Source of the DNA: an uncultured Flavobacteriales bacterium
GTDB lineage: Bacteria; Bacteroidota; Bacteroidia; Flavobacteriales_D; Sanyastnellaceae
DNA length: 64,000 nt
Assembly (NCBI GenBank): GCA_905479115.1
Contig: CAJQLF010000009.1
Location: forward strand, 1 to 64,000
Direction: 5' to 3'
Of this stretch, positions 33,910 through 43,926 are shown in pieces (the first letter of the stretch is position 1; every line of letters starts with the position of its first letter). Position numbers and translations under genes: made by a program. Below the pieces are notes generated by a model that was given only the letters and a program-made list of their open reading frames with translations, did not search any database and was not told where the DNA came from.

Positions 33910-34752
33910 ATGGACTACGGACTGTGGTCCATTGAATATGCGGTATTGAGCAGCGCCCAAGGTTCAGAATTCCCGATCGACTCGGTCACATTTGGTTTCC
34001 ACGGATTTGCAAGGCCGCTGGAAGATTTACTGCCCGTTGCGAAACGCTGGGCTCCCACTGATTGCTTCATTGGAGTGCACCTATTGCACCACGGACAAAG
34101 CCAACCGCGATCGGATTCTATTCCATGGGATCACCCCATCTCGCCATCTGAAATGAACAAAGTGCTCGAAGCCATAGCTCAACGAGAAGCACCGCAGGCC
34201 AAGCAACGCAAATTATTCGGCTACAGCATCGGTGGACGCGTGGCTCTGGCCCTTATCCACGATACCCCCCAAAAATGGTCGCACACCCTTTTGATGGCAC
34301 CTGACGGATTGAAAAAATCGCCTTTCTATCGCCTAACAGTTCACACTCGCCTTGGCCGATGGGCTTGGTTTTTCATTGACCGAAATGCCGCGCTTATCCG
34401 CAGATTGAACGCCCGATTGCATGCCGTTGGCTTGTTGTCAAAACACCTGTATGCCTTCAGTGAATTTCATATCGAATCACACGAAATGCGCATGATGGTC
34501 TGGCACGGTTGGCGTGCACATCGGTTGTGCTGGCCAACACACCGAGCGTTGAGTCGCGCGTTTCTCGAGAGCAACCGAATCGACTTAGCCTTTGGAGACC
34601 GCGATAAAATCATTCCCGCATCCAATGCAAACCGCCTTAAAAGGCTAACGAGAAAACAACCGCATATTCACTTTCATTCCATACCCTCAGGACATGGAAT
34701 GCTGAGGGAAGAGGTGCTTGATCCCACCTTTCAACGTATATTCCGTTCATGA
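33910..34752 (+). CDS. alpha/beta hydrolase
   Basis: A 280-aa alpha/beta-hydrolase. The nucleophile elbow is GYSIGGR (Ser in the GxSxG pattern), the acid is in FGDRDKIIP and the catalytic His in PSGHGML, so the triad is complete. An oxyanion region is visible near FGFHGF. An in-frame TTG at 33799 would add 37 unstructured residues and was not used. Its stop overlaps the GGGP-synthase start as ATGA, so the two are translationally coupled. The substrate is unknown; a lipid ester is a guess based on the partner. Confidence 0.88.
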   Translation: MDYGLWSIEYAVLSSAQGSEFPIDSVTFGFHGFARPLEDLLPVAKRWAPTDCFIGVHLLHHGQSQPRSDSIPWDHPISPSEMNKVLEAIAQREAPQAKQRKLFGYSIGGRVALALIHDTPQKWSHTLLMAPDGLKKSPFYRLTVHTRLGRWAWFFIDRNAALIRRLNARLHAVGLLSKHLYAFSEFHIESHEMRMMVWHGWRAHRLCWPTHRALSRAFLESNRIDLAFGDRDKIIPASNANRLKRLTRKQPHIHFHSIPSGHGMLREEVLDPTFQRIFRS

Positions 34753-35510
34753 ATTGGCTGAGTACTCTCGTACAAGATCAGATGGAAGGCACTAAGCGGC
34801 TTGCCGCTTTGCTCGACCCGGATGACTTGCCCGTCGGAAGAGATTGGGTGCGATTCATTGACGCATTGGCAGCGTCCCCCGTCACGGATGTTTTCATCGG
34901 AGGTAGCTTGCTCAACAGGCGCCAAGTCAAAGATGTGCTTCATCCATTGCGGGCTCGCTTTCAAGGTAGGTTGACCATTTTTCCTGGCTCTCCTGAACAA
35001 GTAACACCCGGTGCGGACAGCGTTCTTTTTCTCTCCCTGATTTCCGGACGAAACCCCGACTTTTTAATTGGTCGCCACGTAGAATCGGCCATGCGAATTA
35101 AACAGATGGGCATGGAGGTCGTCCCAACGGGTTACATATTAGTCGGTGACGGTCCATTGAGCACAGCGGCGTACATCAGCCAAACAACACCGATCCCCCT
35201 CCATAAACCTCAAATCGTCGCTGCAACGGCTGTCGCGGGGGAAATGTTGGGTCTCAAACTGACTTTCCTGGATGCAGGCAGCGGTGCAGGACAACCCGTT
35301 CCTGTATCGGCCATTTCAGCAGTCCGTAAGAGCACGTCCACGCCCTTGATCATCGGCGGTGGCATCCAAGATGCCGCAGGAATCCATGCCGCTTGGCATG
35401 CAGGAGCAGACTTGGTCGTTGTCGGCCAGGCCATAGAGCAGCGCCCGCAAGATTTGTCTTGGCTGCCCGACCCCAAAAACTACCAAAAGATAGCGCGCCA
35501 AACCGGATGA
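34749..35510 (+). CDS. geranylgeranylglyceryl phosphate synthase-like protein
   Basis: A 253-aa (beta/alpha)8 prenyltransferase of the GGGPS/PcrB family, joining a polyprenyl diphosphate to glycerol-1-phosphate to make an ether lipid precursor. Signature pieces are LLDPDD (21-26), FIGGSL (49-54), FPGSPEQV (78-85), SGRNP (99-103), DAGSGAGQPV and IIGGGIQDA (phosphate-binding turn). Group II enzymes of this type are known in Bacteroidota; their final lipid is not well established. It is coupled to an alpha/beta hydrolase. No glycerol-1-phosphate dehydrogenase is in the window. Confidence 0.93.
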   Translation: MNWLSTLVQDQMEGTKRLAALLDPDDLPVGRDWVRFIDALAASPVTDVFIGGSLLNRRQVKDVLHPLRARFQGRLTIFPGSPEQVTPGADSVLFLSLISGRNPDFLIGRHVESAMRIKQMGMEVVPTGYILVGDGPLSTAAYISQTTPIPLHKPQIVAATAVAGEMLGLKLTFLDAGSGAGQPVPVSAISAVRKSTSTPLIIGGGIQDAAGIHAAWHAGADLVVVGQAIEQRPQDLSWLPDPKNYQKIARQTG

Positions 35511-35523
35511 ACGAGCTCTGATT

Positions 35524-37845
35524 TCAGAAGGTGAGTTCCACTGAGACGAGTCCATTGCGACCCGCTTGAGGGTAAACGTATACCTCGGTTGACATGGCAT
35601 CTAGGCCTCCATACAAATAACTGTATGTCCAACCATTCGCGCTGTATTGGGCATTCAGGAGATTCCTAAGAAACAAAGAAACGCCTATGTGCCCCGCATT
35701 CGATCGGTGCTTCATCCAACGCAAGCGCGCATCGTGAACAGCATAAGCTGGCAGAGAACGGCTTTCCGATGAGGTATTGTCAAGAAACTGACGTGCGACA
35801 TGCCGAAAGGACCATTCTACCGAAGCGGTCGATCCCAAACCTTCGGATGAAATCCGGTTCCAGAACTCCCAAGAAGCCACGCTAGAGGCTGTGAAGCCGG
35901 GCGAGAAACTGATAGCGGTGCCCTCATGCGCCACCGAGACGACGGGGTCAAATCCCTCGGCATAATCAAATAAGACCTCATCAAATGCCTCGATTCGATT
36001 GAGGGCCAGCGTGGTCGTTCCGTACCATTTAAACCCATTGAATGGCCTCCACTCTTGGGTCCATTCAAGGCCTGCTCTGTAACTGCGGTCGACATTTTGG
36101 CGAATGGGAGAGCCCGTGTCATTGAGGGCTCCCGTCAGCACCAATTGGTTGGCATACCGCATGTAAAAAGCCACGGCCTGAATGCTCCAGGTCGACGTTG
36201 AATGTTCCCATCCCAGTTCGACATCGGTCAAGTGCTCCGGAAGCGGATAGGCGCTGGTGGCTCGGTCAATGTAGTCGGTTCTGACTGGCTCTCGGCTCGC
36301 CTGTGCAACGGAAATGAACGCACGATTTTGGTCATTAATCAACCAATCTGCTCCCACTTTAGGATTCAAAAAAGCCATCACCGTATCCACATCGAGAACG
36401 CGAAGGTCGTTGTCTGTGCCGTGCACCTGATAGCCGACCTGCCGCCATTGTGCTTCCACACGCACGCGGACATCGCCTCCGAAAACATCCCGATCCAAGC
36501 CTACGAATCCGTAACGATCCGTCTTTTCACCTCGGTTATCGTAGTATCGGTGCTGCGGCGAAAGCTGGGACGCTCCATATTGCATCCAAATGGGTTGGCC
36601 AAAATGGTCGCCCACGTAACGAAAAGAACCGGCACCGAACTGCAAGGCTGTCGATGACCATTTTCTTGTGCCCTGGATCAACGCGCCGTAAAAGTCATTG
36701 CCCAACCACCTTCGGCGAATAACATCCCCAGAAGAAATGGTGGTATCCGCCAGTCCCAAATCGCCTGCACCGTACAGGCTCAAATCATCCGCCTCCCGGT
36801 ACTGTTCATAATACCCGCCTCCTGCTGTATAATGAACGGTCGCTCCAAAATCCCATGCTCCCCATCGTTGACTCGCATGGATCTGATGATGGTCTTGACG
36901 GTAATCGTCCACTTGATCCACATACCGGTAATAATTATGCTGGCGACCTCGGGAGATCAAATCCAATATTCGGGTGCTATCCGCACCGTATCCATATTCG
37001 TAAGAGTTGGCAGCCCAGTCCCAAATTTCTTCGGGCGTTCCGTTAAGCGACACCTGAGGCACGCCATACCAAGCTTGCTGCGTGCGTTCGTGCCCCAACA
37101 TCGCGGTGTAGGACATCTGACCCGATTGCCATTGGTAGCCCAATCCCAATTGCATGCTGGTCAGCTTGCTTCCCGACCGGTCCATGTATCCATCGGACAA
37201 AATCCGCGAGGTCCTTCCCTCCATGTAGAAACCAGCACCCAACTCGCCGGTGGACCATTTAAGCATGCTTCTTTGCGTTCCAAATGATCCTCCTGCAACC
37301 AGCAATTTTCCGCCTGGATTCCGATCAAATTGCATGGTTTGCATGCCCACCGTGGCTCCAAACGCGCCCGGTCCGTTCGATGAACTTCCGACTCCTCGCT
37401 GAATGTTCAACTCGTCCACGCTGCTTGATAAGTCTGGCAAATCAACCCAGTACACTTGATGGGATTCAGCATCATTCAGCGCAACACCGTTCAACGTCAC
37501 GTTGATGTGGGTCTGGTCCGATCCTCGGATGCGCATCGATGTGTAACCTACACCGCCGCCCGCATCCGAAGTCACCACCAATGAAGGGGTAAAGCGAAGT
37601 AAAAAAGGCATGTCCATGGAACCATCGCGCTTGGCTAATGCAACCGCATCAATGGTTTGTCTTGGAAACGGAGCTCTTTCCGGGTTTTGAATGGCTGCAA
37701 TCGTTGCTGGCAACAATTCTACCGTTTTCAAGATGGAATCCACTTGAACTTCTGACAGTTGCGGTGAATCCTCCGGGGACTTCGCTTGGGAGAAGAGGAT
37801 ACACGGGCATCCAAAAAGAATAAAGAATAAAGACGTCTTGCGCAT
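35524..37845 (-). CDS. TonB-dependent receptor, predicted thiamine uptake
   Basis: A 773-aa TonB-dependent receptor. It has a signal peptide (ending FSQA at about residue 21), a plug domain at about 55-165 (MPFLLRFTPSLVVTSDAGGGVGYTSMRIRGSDQTHINVTLNG in short form: plug start, then the R-G-SDQT hinge) and a 22-strand barrel ending VSVELTF, a classical aromatic C-terminal strand. A TPP riboswitch lies in its leader, so it most likely imports thiamine or a thiamine precursor; Bacteroidota receptors under THI elements have been reported (OMR1-type). It stands alone: no thiamine kinase, PnuT or thi genes are next to it. It converges with the GGGP-synthase gene. Confidence 0.9.
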   Translation of the reverse strand: MRKTSLFFILFGCPCILFSQAKSPEDSPQLSEVQVDSILKTVELLPATIAAIQNPERAPFPRQTIDAVALAKRDGSMDMPFLLRFTPSLVVTSDAGGGVGYTSMRIRGSDQTHINVTLNGVALNDAESHQVYWVDLPDLSSSVDELNIQRGVGSSSNGPGAFGATVGMQTMQFDRNPGGKLLVAGGSFGTQRSMLKWSTGELGAGFYMEGRTSRILSDGYMDRSGSKLTSMQLGLGYQWQSGQMSYTAMLGHERTQQAWYGVPQVSLNGTPEEIWDWAANSYEYGYGADSTRILDLISRGRQHNYYRYVDQVDDYRQDHHQIHASQRWGAWDFGATVHYTAGGGYYEQYREADDLSLYGAGDLGLADTTISSGDVIRRRWLGNDFYGALIQGTRKWSSTALQFGAGSFRYVGDHFGQPIWMQYGASQLSPQHRYYDNRGEKTDRYGFVGLDRDVFGGDVRVRVEAQWRQVGYQVHGTDNDLRVLDVDTVMAFLNPKVGADWLINDQNRAFISVAQASREPVRTDYIDRATSAYPLPEHLTDVELGWEHSTSTWSIQAVAFYMRYANQLVLTGALNDTGSPIRQNVDRSYRAGLEWTQEWRPFNGFKWYGTTTLALNRIEAFDEVLFDYAEGFDPVVSVAHEGTAISFSPGFTASSVASWEFWNRISSEGLGSTASVEWSFRHVARQFLDNTSSESRSLPAYAVHDARLRWMKHRSNAGHIGVSLFLRNLLNAQYSANGWTYSYLYGGLDAMSTEVYVYPQAGRNGLVSVELTF

Positions 37846-37904
37846 CGTCGTTTGAGTTTTTAATTACTAAATGACGCAGTGCGGCCTGGAATCATGGAAA
37901 ACAT

Positions 37905-37990
37905 CCTTTCCATGCCTTGCTCCCCTACCGGTATTATCCGGTCAGGTTATGAGGGTATAATCTCAGCGCTCGATTCGAGGCACCCCTGCG
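37905..37990 (-). promoter_or_regulatory. TPP riboswitch (THI element)
   Basis: On the minus strand the leader carries GGGGTGCC, then GCTGAGATTATACCC, AACCTGA, GGATAATACCGG and TAGGGGAG, in the order and spacing of the thiamine pyrophosphate aptamer (P2/J and P4/P5 cores). It is followed by a perfect 8-bp hairpin (CATGGAAA / TTTCCATG) at about 37893-37914 without a U-run. This suggests translational rather than transcriptional control of the TonB receptor, though the expression platform is not certain. TPP should switch the receptor off. Confidence 0.92.
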
Positions 37991-37996
37991 ATGGCG

Positions 37997-38004
37997 CAAA
38001 AGTA
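37997..38004 (-). promoter_or_regulatory. -7 box for the TPP-regulated receptor
   Basis: The minus strand reads TACTTTTG, a perfect TAnnTTTG element ending about 7 nt before the riboswitch start. The transcript start would thus fall at the first bases of the aptamer. Confidence 0.6.
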
Positions 38005-38027
38005 ATTCAAATCTCTATCTTGCCGTT

Positions 38028-38813
38028 ATGCAGACTTCGCGCATTGAAAATTATTTAGAATTAGGGCTCCAAGCAGCAGCAGCCGGGTCGAAAGTCTTGT
38101 TGGCACACCTATCCAAGCAAAATGAAGCTTTGGTCATTCGCGCCAAACGCGACGGGAGCTTGGTTTCTGCGGTAGACCTTGAAAGTCACCGGGTCATCCA
38201 ACATGTTTTGTCTGCAAGCCAGATTCCCATTATTTCTGAGGAAGGTGAGCTACCTCCCTATGCAGAGCGCGCCCAATGGCCTTGGTTTTGGTTGGTCGAT
38301 CCGTTGGATGGAACGGAATCCTACCTCAATCATCGCGAAGGATTTGCGGTCAATATCGCCTTGTGTGACCACACGGGACCCGTCCTGGGTATCATCGCAG
38401 ACCCGTTGTCCGAAGTTATTTATGCAGGAAGCGCAGGGAGCAATCCGTTCATTGCTGAAATGAACCAATTGGACCAACGAAAGCCCATCCGGTCGAATCC
38501 ACCACAGCCTCCTTACCGGTTGGTGACCAGCTGGAATGAGCCACTCTCGTCCGAGTATTTGATTCCGGAATCCCTCAACCCAGACCTCTTCACAGTTGAA
38601 GCCGTTAGCGGAGCCTTGAAGTTTTGCCAAGTCTTGACCGGAGAAGCGGATGTCCACGCGCGCAGCGCTTCTTATATGGAATGGGACTGTGCTGCAGGGG
38701 ATGGGATATTGCGGAGCATTGGATTGCCGCTCCGGGACAGGGACACCCATGAACCTTTATCGTACAATACCATGAGTTTGCGCACCGGGAATCTATACGC
38801 AAGTCGAATCTGA
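38028..38813 (+). CDS. cysQ: 3'(2'),5'-bisphosphate nucleotidase
   Basis: A 261-aa inositol-phosphatase-superfamily enzyme, matching CysQ, which removes the 3'-phosphate from adenosine 3',5'-bisphosphate (PAP) formed in sulfate assimilation and 4'-phosphopantetheine transfer. Metal ligands are seen in IISEE, VDPLDGTESY (motif DPLDGT) and EWDCAAGDGILRS (motif WDxAA). It is transcribed away from the thiamine receptor and converges with rsgA, stop codons only a few bases apart. No sulfate genes are nearby. Confidence 0.92.
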   Translation: MQTSRIENYLELGLQAAAAGSKVLLAHLSKQNEALVIRAKRDGSLVSAVDLESHRVIQHVLSASQIPIISEEGELPPYAERAQWPWFWLVDPLDGTESYLNHREGFAVNIALCDHTGPVLGIIADPLSEVIYAGSAGSNPFIAEMNQLDQRKPIRSNPPQPPYRLVTSWNEPLSSEYLIPESLNPDLFTVEAVSGALKFCQVLTGEADVHARSASYMEWDCAAGDGILRSIGLPLRDRDTHEPLSYNTMSLRTGNLYASRI

Positions 38814-38816
38814 TTT

Positions 38817-39773
38817 TCAGCGATAATTGGGATCTAAATCAAAGTTTTCATACAAATCGAGGTAGTTCTCATACCGCTGATAAGGAATGTCGTTTTGTTC
38901 AGCCGCTGCGCGCACAGCGCAGTGAGGTTCTGACCGATGCAAGCAATTGTGAAACTTGCAATTTGGCAACCGAGCAAACATTTCAGGGAAATAATGATGC
39001 AATTGCTCTTTTTCAAGCTCCACTAAGCCAAACCCCTTGATTCCTGGTGTATCAATAATAAATCCCCCGCCCGGCAACATGAACATTTCTGCAAACGTTG
39101 TGGTGTGTTTGCCCTTGCTATGTGCTGCAGAAACATCCCCTGTTTTGAGATCGAGACCCGGCATCAACCGATTGATCAACGTGCTTTTACCCACACCGCT
39201 ATGCCCTGAAAGCAAGTTCACACCTGACTGAGCCATGGATTGCCTCAGCACATCCAGTCCCTCACCGGTCTTGGCAGATGCACGAATGCAGTCATATCCA
39301 ACGGATTCATAAATCTGCTCCAGCTCGTGGACTCTCTCAGCCTCTGGGGAGTCAGGTGGGCACAAATCAGATTTATTAAAAACCAAAGTGGTCGGAATCC
39401 CATACGCTTCTGCCGTCACTAAAAAACGGTCGATGAATCCCGTGCTGGTGTCGGGTGCCGAAACGGTTGCAATAAGAAATGCCCGGTCCAAATTTGCTGC
39501 AACCACATGAGTCGCCTTCGATAAATTGACCGAACGACGTACGATCGCATTCTTTCGGTCCTTCCGCTCCACAATCAATGGTGGATCTCCCTCGCCGTCG
39601 TGTTGCATCACCACCTCGTCGCCGACCGCAAATGGGTTGGTGGAACGGTCCCCCTTTAACCTCAGTCGACCACCTGCTCGGCAAGACCAAACTTCATTGG
39701 AAACTGCATCGAGTACTTCATACCACGAACCGGTAGAGCGCATCACTCGTCCTTGAGAACGGTTGCCTTCCAT
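38817..39773 (-). CDS. rsgA: ribosome small-subunit GTPase RsgA
   Basis: A 318-aa circularly permuted GTPase that helps late maturation of the 30S subunit. The order is an N-terminal OB-fold (about 1-70), then G4 (VFNKSD), G1 (SGHSGVGKST), G3 (DTPG) and a C-terminal zinc-binding region with CKFHNCLHRSEPHCAV, where Cys-His-Cys ligands are intact. The ATG at 39773 overlaps the stop of the gldA-like gene as TGATG; a GTG one codon upstream is possible. It is the second gene of a two-gene transcript. Confidence 0.94.
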   Translation of the reverse strand: MEGNRSQGRVMRSTGSWYEVLDAVSNEVWSCRAGGRLRLKGDRSTNPFAVGDEVVMQHDGEGDPPLIVERKDRKNAIVRRSVNLSKATHVVAANLDRAFLIATVSAPDTSTGFIDRFLVTAEAYGIPTTLVFNKSDLCPPDSPEAERVHELEQIYESVGYDCIRASAKTGEGLDVLRQSMAQSGVNLLSGHSGVGKSTLINRLMPGLDLKTGDVSAAHSKGKHTTTFAEMFMLPGGGFIIDTPGIKGFGLVELEKEQLHHYFPEMFARLPNCKFHNCLHRSEPHCAVRAAAEQNDIPYQRYENYLDLYENFDLDPNYR

Positions 39774-40480
39774 CACACTGCGGACCCGAGCGATTGAAAG
39801 ACGGCCTCTAAACCGCCCTCTTGATTGGAAAACGACTGAACCGTATCATCCTCCACGAGCCGTCCCTGGTGTATGAGCACCACACGCTCGCACATCGCCT
39901 CCACTTCCTGCATGATGTGCGTTGAGAGTATGACTGTTCTTCGCTGTCCTACCTCCTTGACCAATTCACGGATATCAACCAATTGAATGGGATCTAGACC
40001 TGAAGTTGGTTCATCAAGAATCAGCACATCCGGGTCGTGAATCAAGGCTTGTGCTAATCCCACACGTTGCCGGAATCCTTTCGAAAGCTGGCCAATTAGT
40101 TTATGCGATTCCGGAGTCAATCCGACTTTATGAATGATTTCGTGCACCCGATCTGAGCGATCGGATAAGCTGTGCATCCGAGCAACATAATCCAAGTATT
40201 CTTGGATGTACATATCCAAGTGCACCGGGTTGTGTTCGGGCAAATACCCCACACGGCGCTTCGTCTCCAATGGCTCAGATGTCACGCTCATACCGCACAC
40301 CTCGACCGTTCCTTTCGTCGGTGACATATATCCCGTAATGAGCCGCATCAAAGTTGACTTGCCTGCGCCATTAGGGCCCAGGAGACCCAAAACTTGAGAA
40401 CTCGGCACATCCAAACTCACATCGCTCAAAGCGGCCTGCTCACCGAAGTATTGACTCACATTTTGAATGGTCACCGACAT
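39773..40480 (-). CDS. gldA: GldA-like ABC transporter ATPase
   Basis: A 235-aa ATPase resembling GldA, the ATP-binding subunit of the gliding-associated ABC transporter GldAFG. Walker A is LGPNGAGKST, the Q-loop region VGYLPEHNPVHLDMY is typical of GldA, the signature is LSKGFRQRVGLAQ, and Walker B runs VLILDEPTSGLDP. The C-terminus (GLEAVFQSL) is shorter than that of longer GldA proteins. The permeases gldF and gldG are not in the window, so the gene may serve another exporter. The ATG at 40480 gives the family N-terminus; in-frame upstream codons cross the groEL terminator. Confidence 0.78.
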   Translation of the reverse strand: MSVTIQNVSQYFGEQAALSDVSLDVPSSQVLGLLGPNGAGKSTLMRLITGYMSPTKGTVEVCGMSVTSEPLETKRRVGYLPEHNPVHLDMYIQEYLDYVARMHSLSDRSDRVHEIIHKVGLTPESHKLIGQLSKGFRQRVGLAQALIHDPDVLILDEPTSGLDPIQLVDIRELVKEVGQRRTVILSTHIMQEVEAMCERVVLIHQGRLVEDDTVQSFSNQEGGLEAVFQSLGSAV

Positions 40481-40510
40481 AGCGAGCAAGTTACAATGAT
40501 TCCACTCGAG

Positions 40511-40545
40511 GAAATAAAAAAAGCCACCCCGATTGAGGTGGCTTT
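40511..40545 (-). terminator. Rho-independent terminator of groEL
   Basis: A 9-bp perfect stem (AAAGCCACC / GGTGGCTTT) with an 8-nt loop. On the minus strand it is followed by a run of seven T residues, placing it as the terminator of the groES-groEL operon (stop at 40569). The opposite strand has a weaker T-rich tail. Confidence 0.9.
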
Positions 40546-40568
40546 CTATTTTTTCAGTCAAAAAACGC

Positions 40569-42215
<1,647 letters not shown>

Positions 42216-42229
42216 TTATTGCTTTTAGA

Positions 42230-42505
42230 TCAAACGATTGCGAGGATGTCACTTTCGCGCATCATCATGTAGTCCACTCCAGCGACCTGGAGTTCCGTTC
42301 CGGAGTACTTGCCGTACAAGACCGAATCACCCACTTTGACAGTGGTCGGCTCTTCTGGCTTTCCCGGGCCCACTGCCACAACGATACCGCGTTGCGGCTT
42401 TTCCTTTGCCGTATCGGGAATGATGATTCCACTGGCTGTTTTTTCTTCTGCCGCAGCGGGTTCAACAAGGACCCGGTCTGCGAGGGGTTGGATGTTAACT
42501 GACAT
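42230..42505 (-). CDS. groS: co-chaperonin GroES (Hsp10)
   Basis: A 91-aa GroES, the lid of the chaperonin. [12 protein letters not shown] begins the protein. The mobile loop [18 protein letters not shown] binds GroEL through its IIIP residues. [17 protein letters not shown] is the core barrel. It is first in the groES-groEL operon, behind a leader of about 115 nt. No CIRCE (TTAGCACTC-N9-GAGTGCTAA) element was found, so heat control must use another mechanism. Confidence 0.98.
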   Translation of the reverse strand: MSVNIQPLADRVLVEPAAAEEKTASGIIIPDTAKEKPQRGIVVAVGPGKPEEPTTVKVGDSVLYGKYSGTELQVAGVDYMMMRESDILAIV

Positions 42506-42626
42506 TAATGTAGATTTTGATGTGTCTGGTTGTATGAGGTGTTATCGATTTCCATGCCAAGCAATGGATCTCGGTGCCTTACTGACGGCGTGTCAGGTTT
42601 TGAGATGTTTTAGAATCATGAGCGAG

Positions 42627-42658
42627 CAAAGTTGTCATGTTTTCGGACTCGACCCAAA
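42627..42658 (-). promoter_or_regulatory. groES promoter
   Basis: On the minus strand TTTG (42655-42658), 20 nt, then CAACTTTG (42627-42634), one mismatch from TAnnTTTG. The start would be near 42620, giving a leader of about 115 nt to groES in which I see nothing further. The upstream end overlaps the T-run of the secG terminator. Confidence 0.5.
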
Positions 42659-42692
42659 AAAAGCGCACCCCCCTTGTCAGGGAAGCACGCTT
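42656..42692 (-). terminator. Rho-independent terminator of the secG transcript
   Basis: A 14-bp stem including several G-U pairs (42661-42674 with 42679-42692), loop of 4 nt, followed on the minus strand by seven T residues. It ends the miaB-to-secG gene run before groES. Confidence 0.8.
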
Positions 42693-42723
42693 CATCGTGT
42701 TCATATCACGAAATCTTTATTCC

Positions 42724-43017
42724 TTATTCAGCAGCTGGAGCGCTCGTAGCTGGAGGCATCGCCGTGCGACTTTCAATTCCCGTTTCTTGCTGTGCATTTC
42801 CAAAATAGACACCGGCTACAATGCACAGAATAAACAATGCACCTGTCAAGTACCAGGTCGCTTTGACTAAGAAGTCCGTGGTTTTCTGCACGCCTCCCAT
42901 TTGACTTGCTCCTTGGAAGCCTGTAGCTAATCCTCCTCCTTTGGGGTTTTGAACGAGAATCACGACGCCGAGCATTACGCAGACGATCAATATTACAACC
43001 ATCAAAAAGTATCCCAT
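42724..43017 (-). CDS. secG: preprotein translocase subunit SecG
   Basis: A 97-aa SecG, an accessory subunit of the SecYEG channel. Two transmembrane helices lie at about residues 3-23 and 53-72. Between them is the conserved VQNPKGGGLATGF loop. The tail is Ala/Pro rich. It follows the TPR-type hypothetical by 9 nt and ends at a terminator. This position downstream of lptE is common in Bacteroidota. Confidence 0.93.
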   Translation of the reverse strand: MGYFLMVVILIVCVMLGVVILVQNPKGGGLATGFQGASQMGGVQKTTDFLVKATWYLTGALFILCIVAGVYFGNAQQETGIESRTAMPPATSAPAAE

Positions 43018-43026
43018 GATTTTCTG

Positions 43027-43911
43027 TTATTCGTTCGAGTTGGCCTGGCCACTGTCGGTCAAACCTAGTTTTTTTAATTGGGATGCAAAATAAGTGCTTT
43101 TTGCTGGATATTTCAATGCCAAAAGACGGTAAGCTTTTCTCGCCTTCCCCATTTTCCCTTGTTTGGCATAAATCCGCGCCATGGTTTCGGTGACCAAAGT
43201 AGGGTCTTCCATGACACTCTCTCTGGCCCATTGCTCCACTGAGCTGTCCACTTCACGCATCTTTCCAATCTTTGGCTGCGTGGCAATAAAGCGATCAATC
43301 AAGGCACGTGCATCGGAAGGTTCCTCTTGAACAGCCTTCGAATGGGTCTCAATCGATTCTCCAAATCCCACATCGGAAGCGCGCTGTGCTAACCAATTGG
43401 CAAACGGAGAGGCCACGGCCCTCCGAATCCGCATGATGTCCTCTTCTTCCGTCTTTTGGGAATCCGTAGAATCGTCCTGGTCCTCGTTCCACTCCTCTAC
43501 CTCATTCTCAATGGTTCGCCCAATAGCAGAGATCAACGCTTCTCTTTCCAGCGGATTGGATGGATCTAAAATGCGCTGCTCCGCTCCTTCGTCCGGCACG
43601 AAACCTTCAGCGTCCCCTGCATCGGGAAGGTCAAATGCATCCACCAACTCGTCCACTTCTGCAGCCTCTTCCCGCAGCCGAGTGCGCAACATCAAATCAA
43701 ATAAAGGTTGACGAAACGTGCCGTGTGAAGCCGCCCGCAGCAAATCTTGTTCTGAATTCATGTGCCCACCTTCGGAACTCGCGCGCGCTAACAGCATGGA
43801 TATTGCAGCAGCGTAAGGATATTTCTCACTCCACGCAATCAGCCCATTCCGGTCTTCTCCCGAAATCAATTCGGGATTCTGAAGCAATTCTTGAAGGCGT
43901 TGGAGCTGCAT
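43027..43911 (-). CDS. conserved hypothetical protein between lptE and secG
   Basis: A 294-aa cytoplasmic protein of unknown function. The N-terminal 70 residues (MQLQRLQELLQNPELIS, YPYAAAISMLLARAS) and the C-terminal helices (ESVMEDPTLVTETMARIYAKQGKMGKARKAYRLLALKYP in outline) look like TPR-type helical pairs, joined by an acidic middle (EEWNEDQDDSTDSQ). The final repeat is the best-conserved part. An in-frame TTG two codons upstream was not used. It lies between lptE and secG, and this neighbourhood is familiar from other Bacteroidota, but no role has been shown. Confidence 0.7.
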   Translation of the reverse strand: MQLQRLQELLQNPELISGEDRNGLIAWSEKYPYAAAISMLLARASSEGGHMNSEQDLLRAASHGTFRQPLFDLMLRTRLREEAAEVDELVDAFDLPDAGDAEGFVPDEGAEQRILDPSNPLEREALISAIGRTIENEVEEWNEDQDDSTDSQKTEEEDIMRIRRAVASPFANWLAQRASDVGFGESIETHSKAVQEEPSDARALIDRFIATQPKIGKMREVDSSVEQWARESVMEDPTLVTETMARIYAKQGKMGKARKAYRLLALKYPAKSTYFASQLKKLGLTDSGQANSNE

Positions 43912-43926
43912 AGGCAAGCAAGATAA

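Noticed and set aside
42506-42720. CIRCE heat-shock operator before groES
   Set aside because: No TTAGCACTC-N9-GAGTGCTAA-like palindrome is present.
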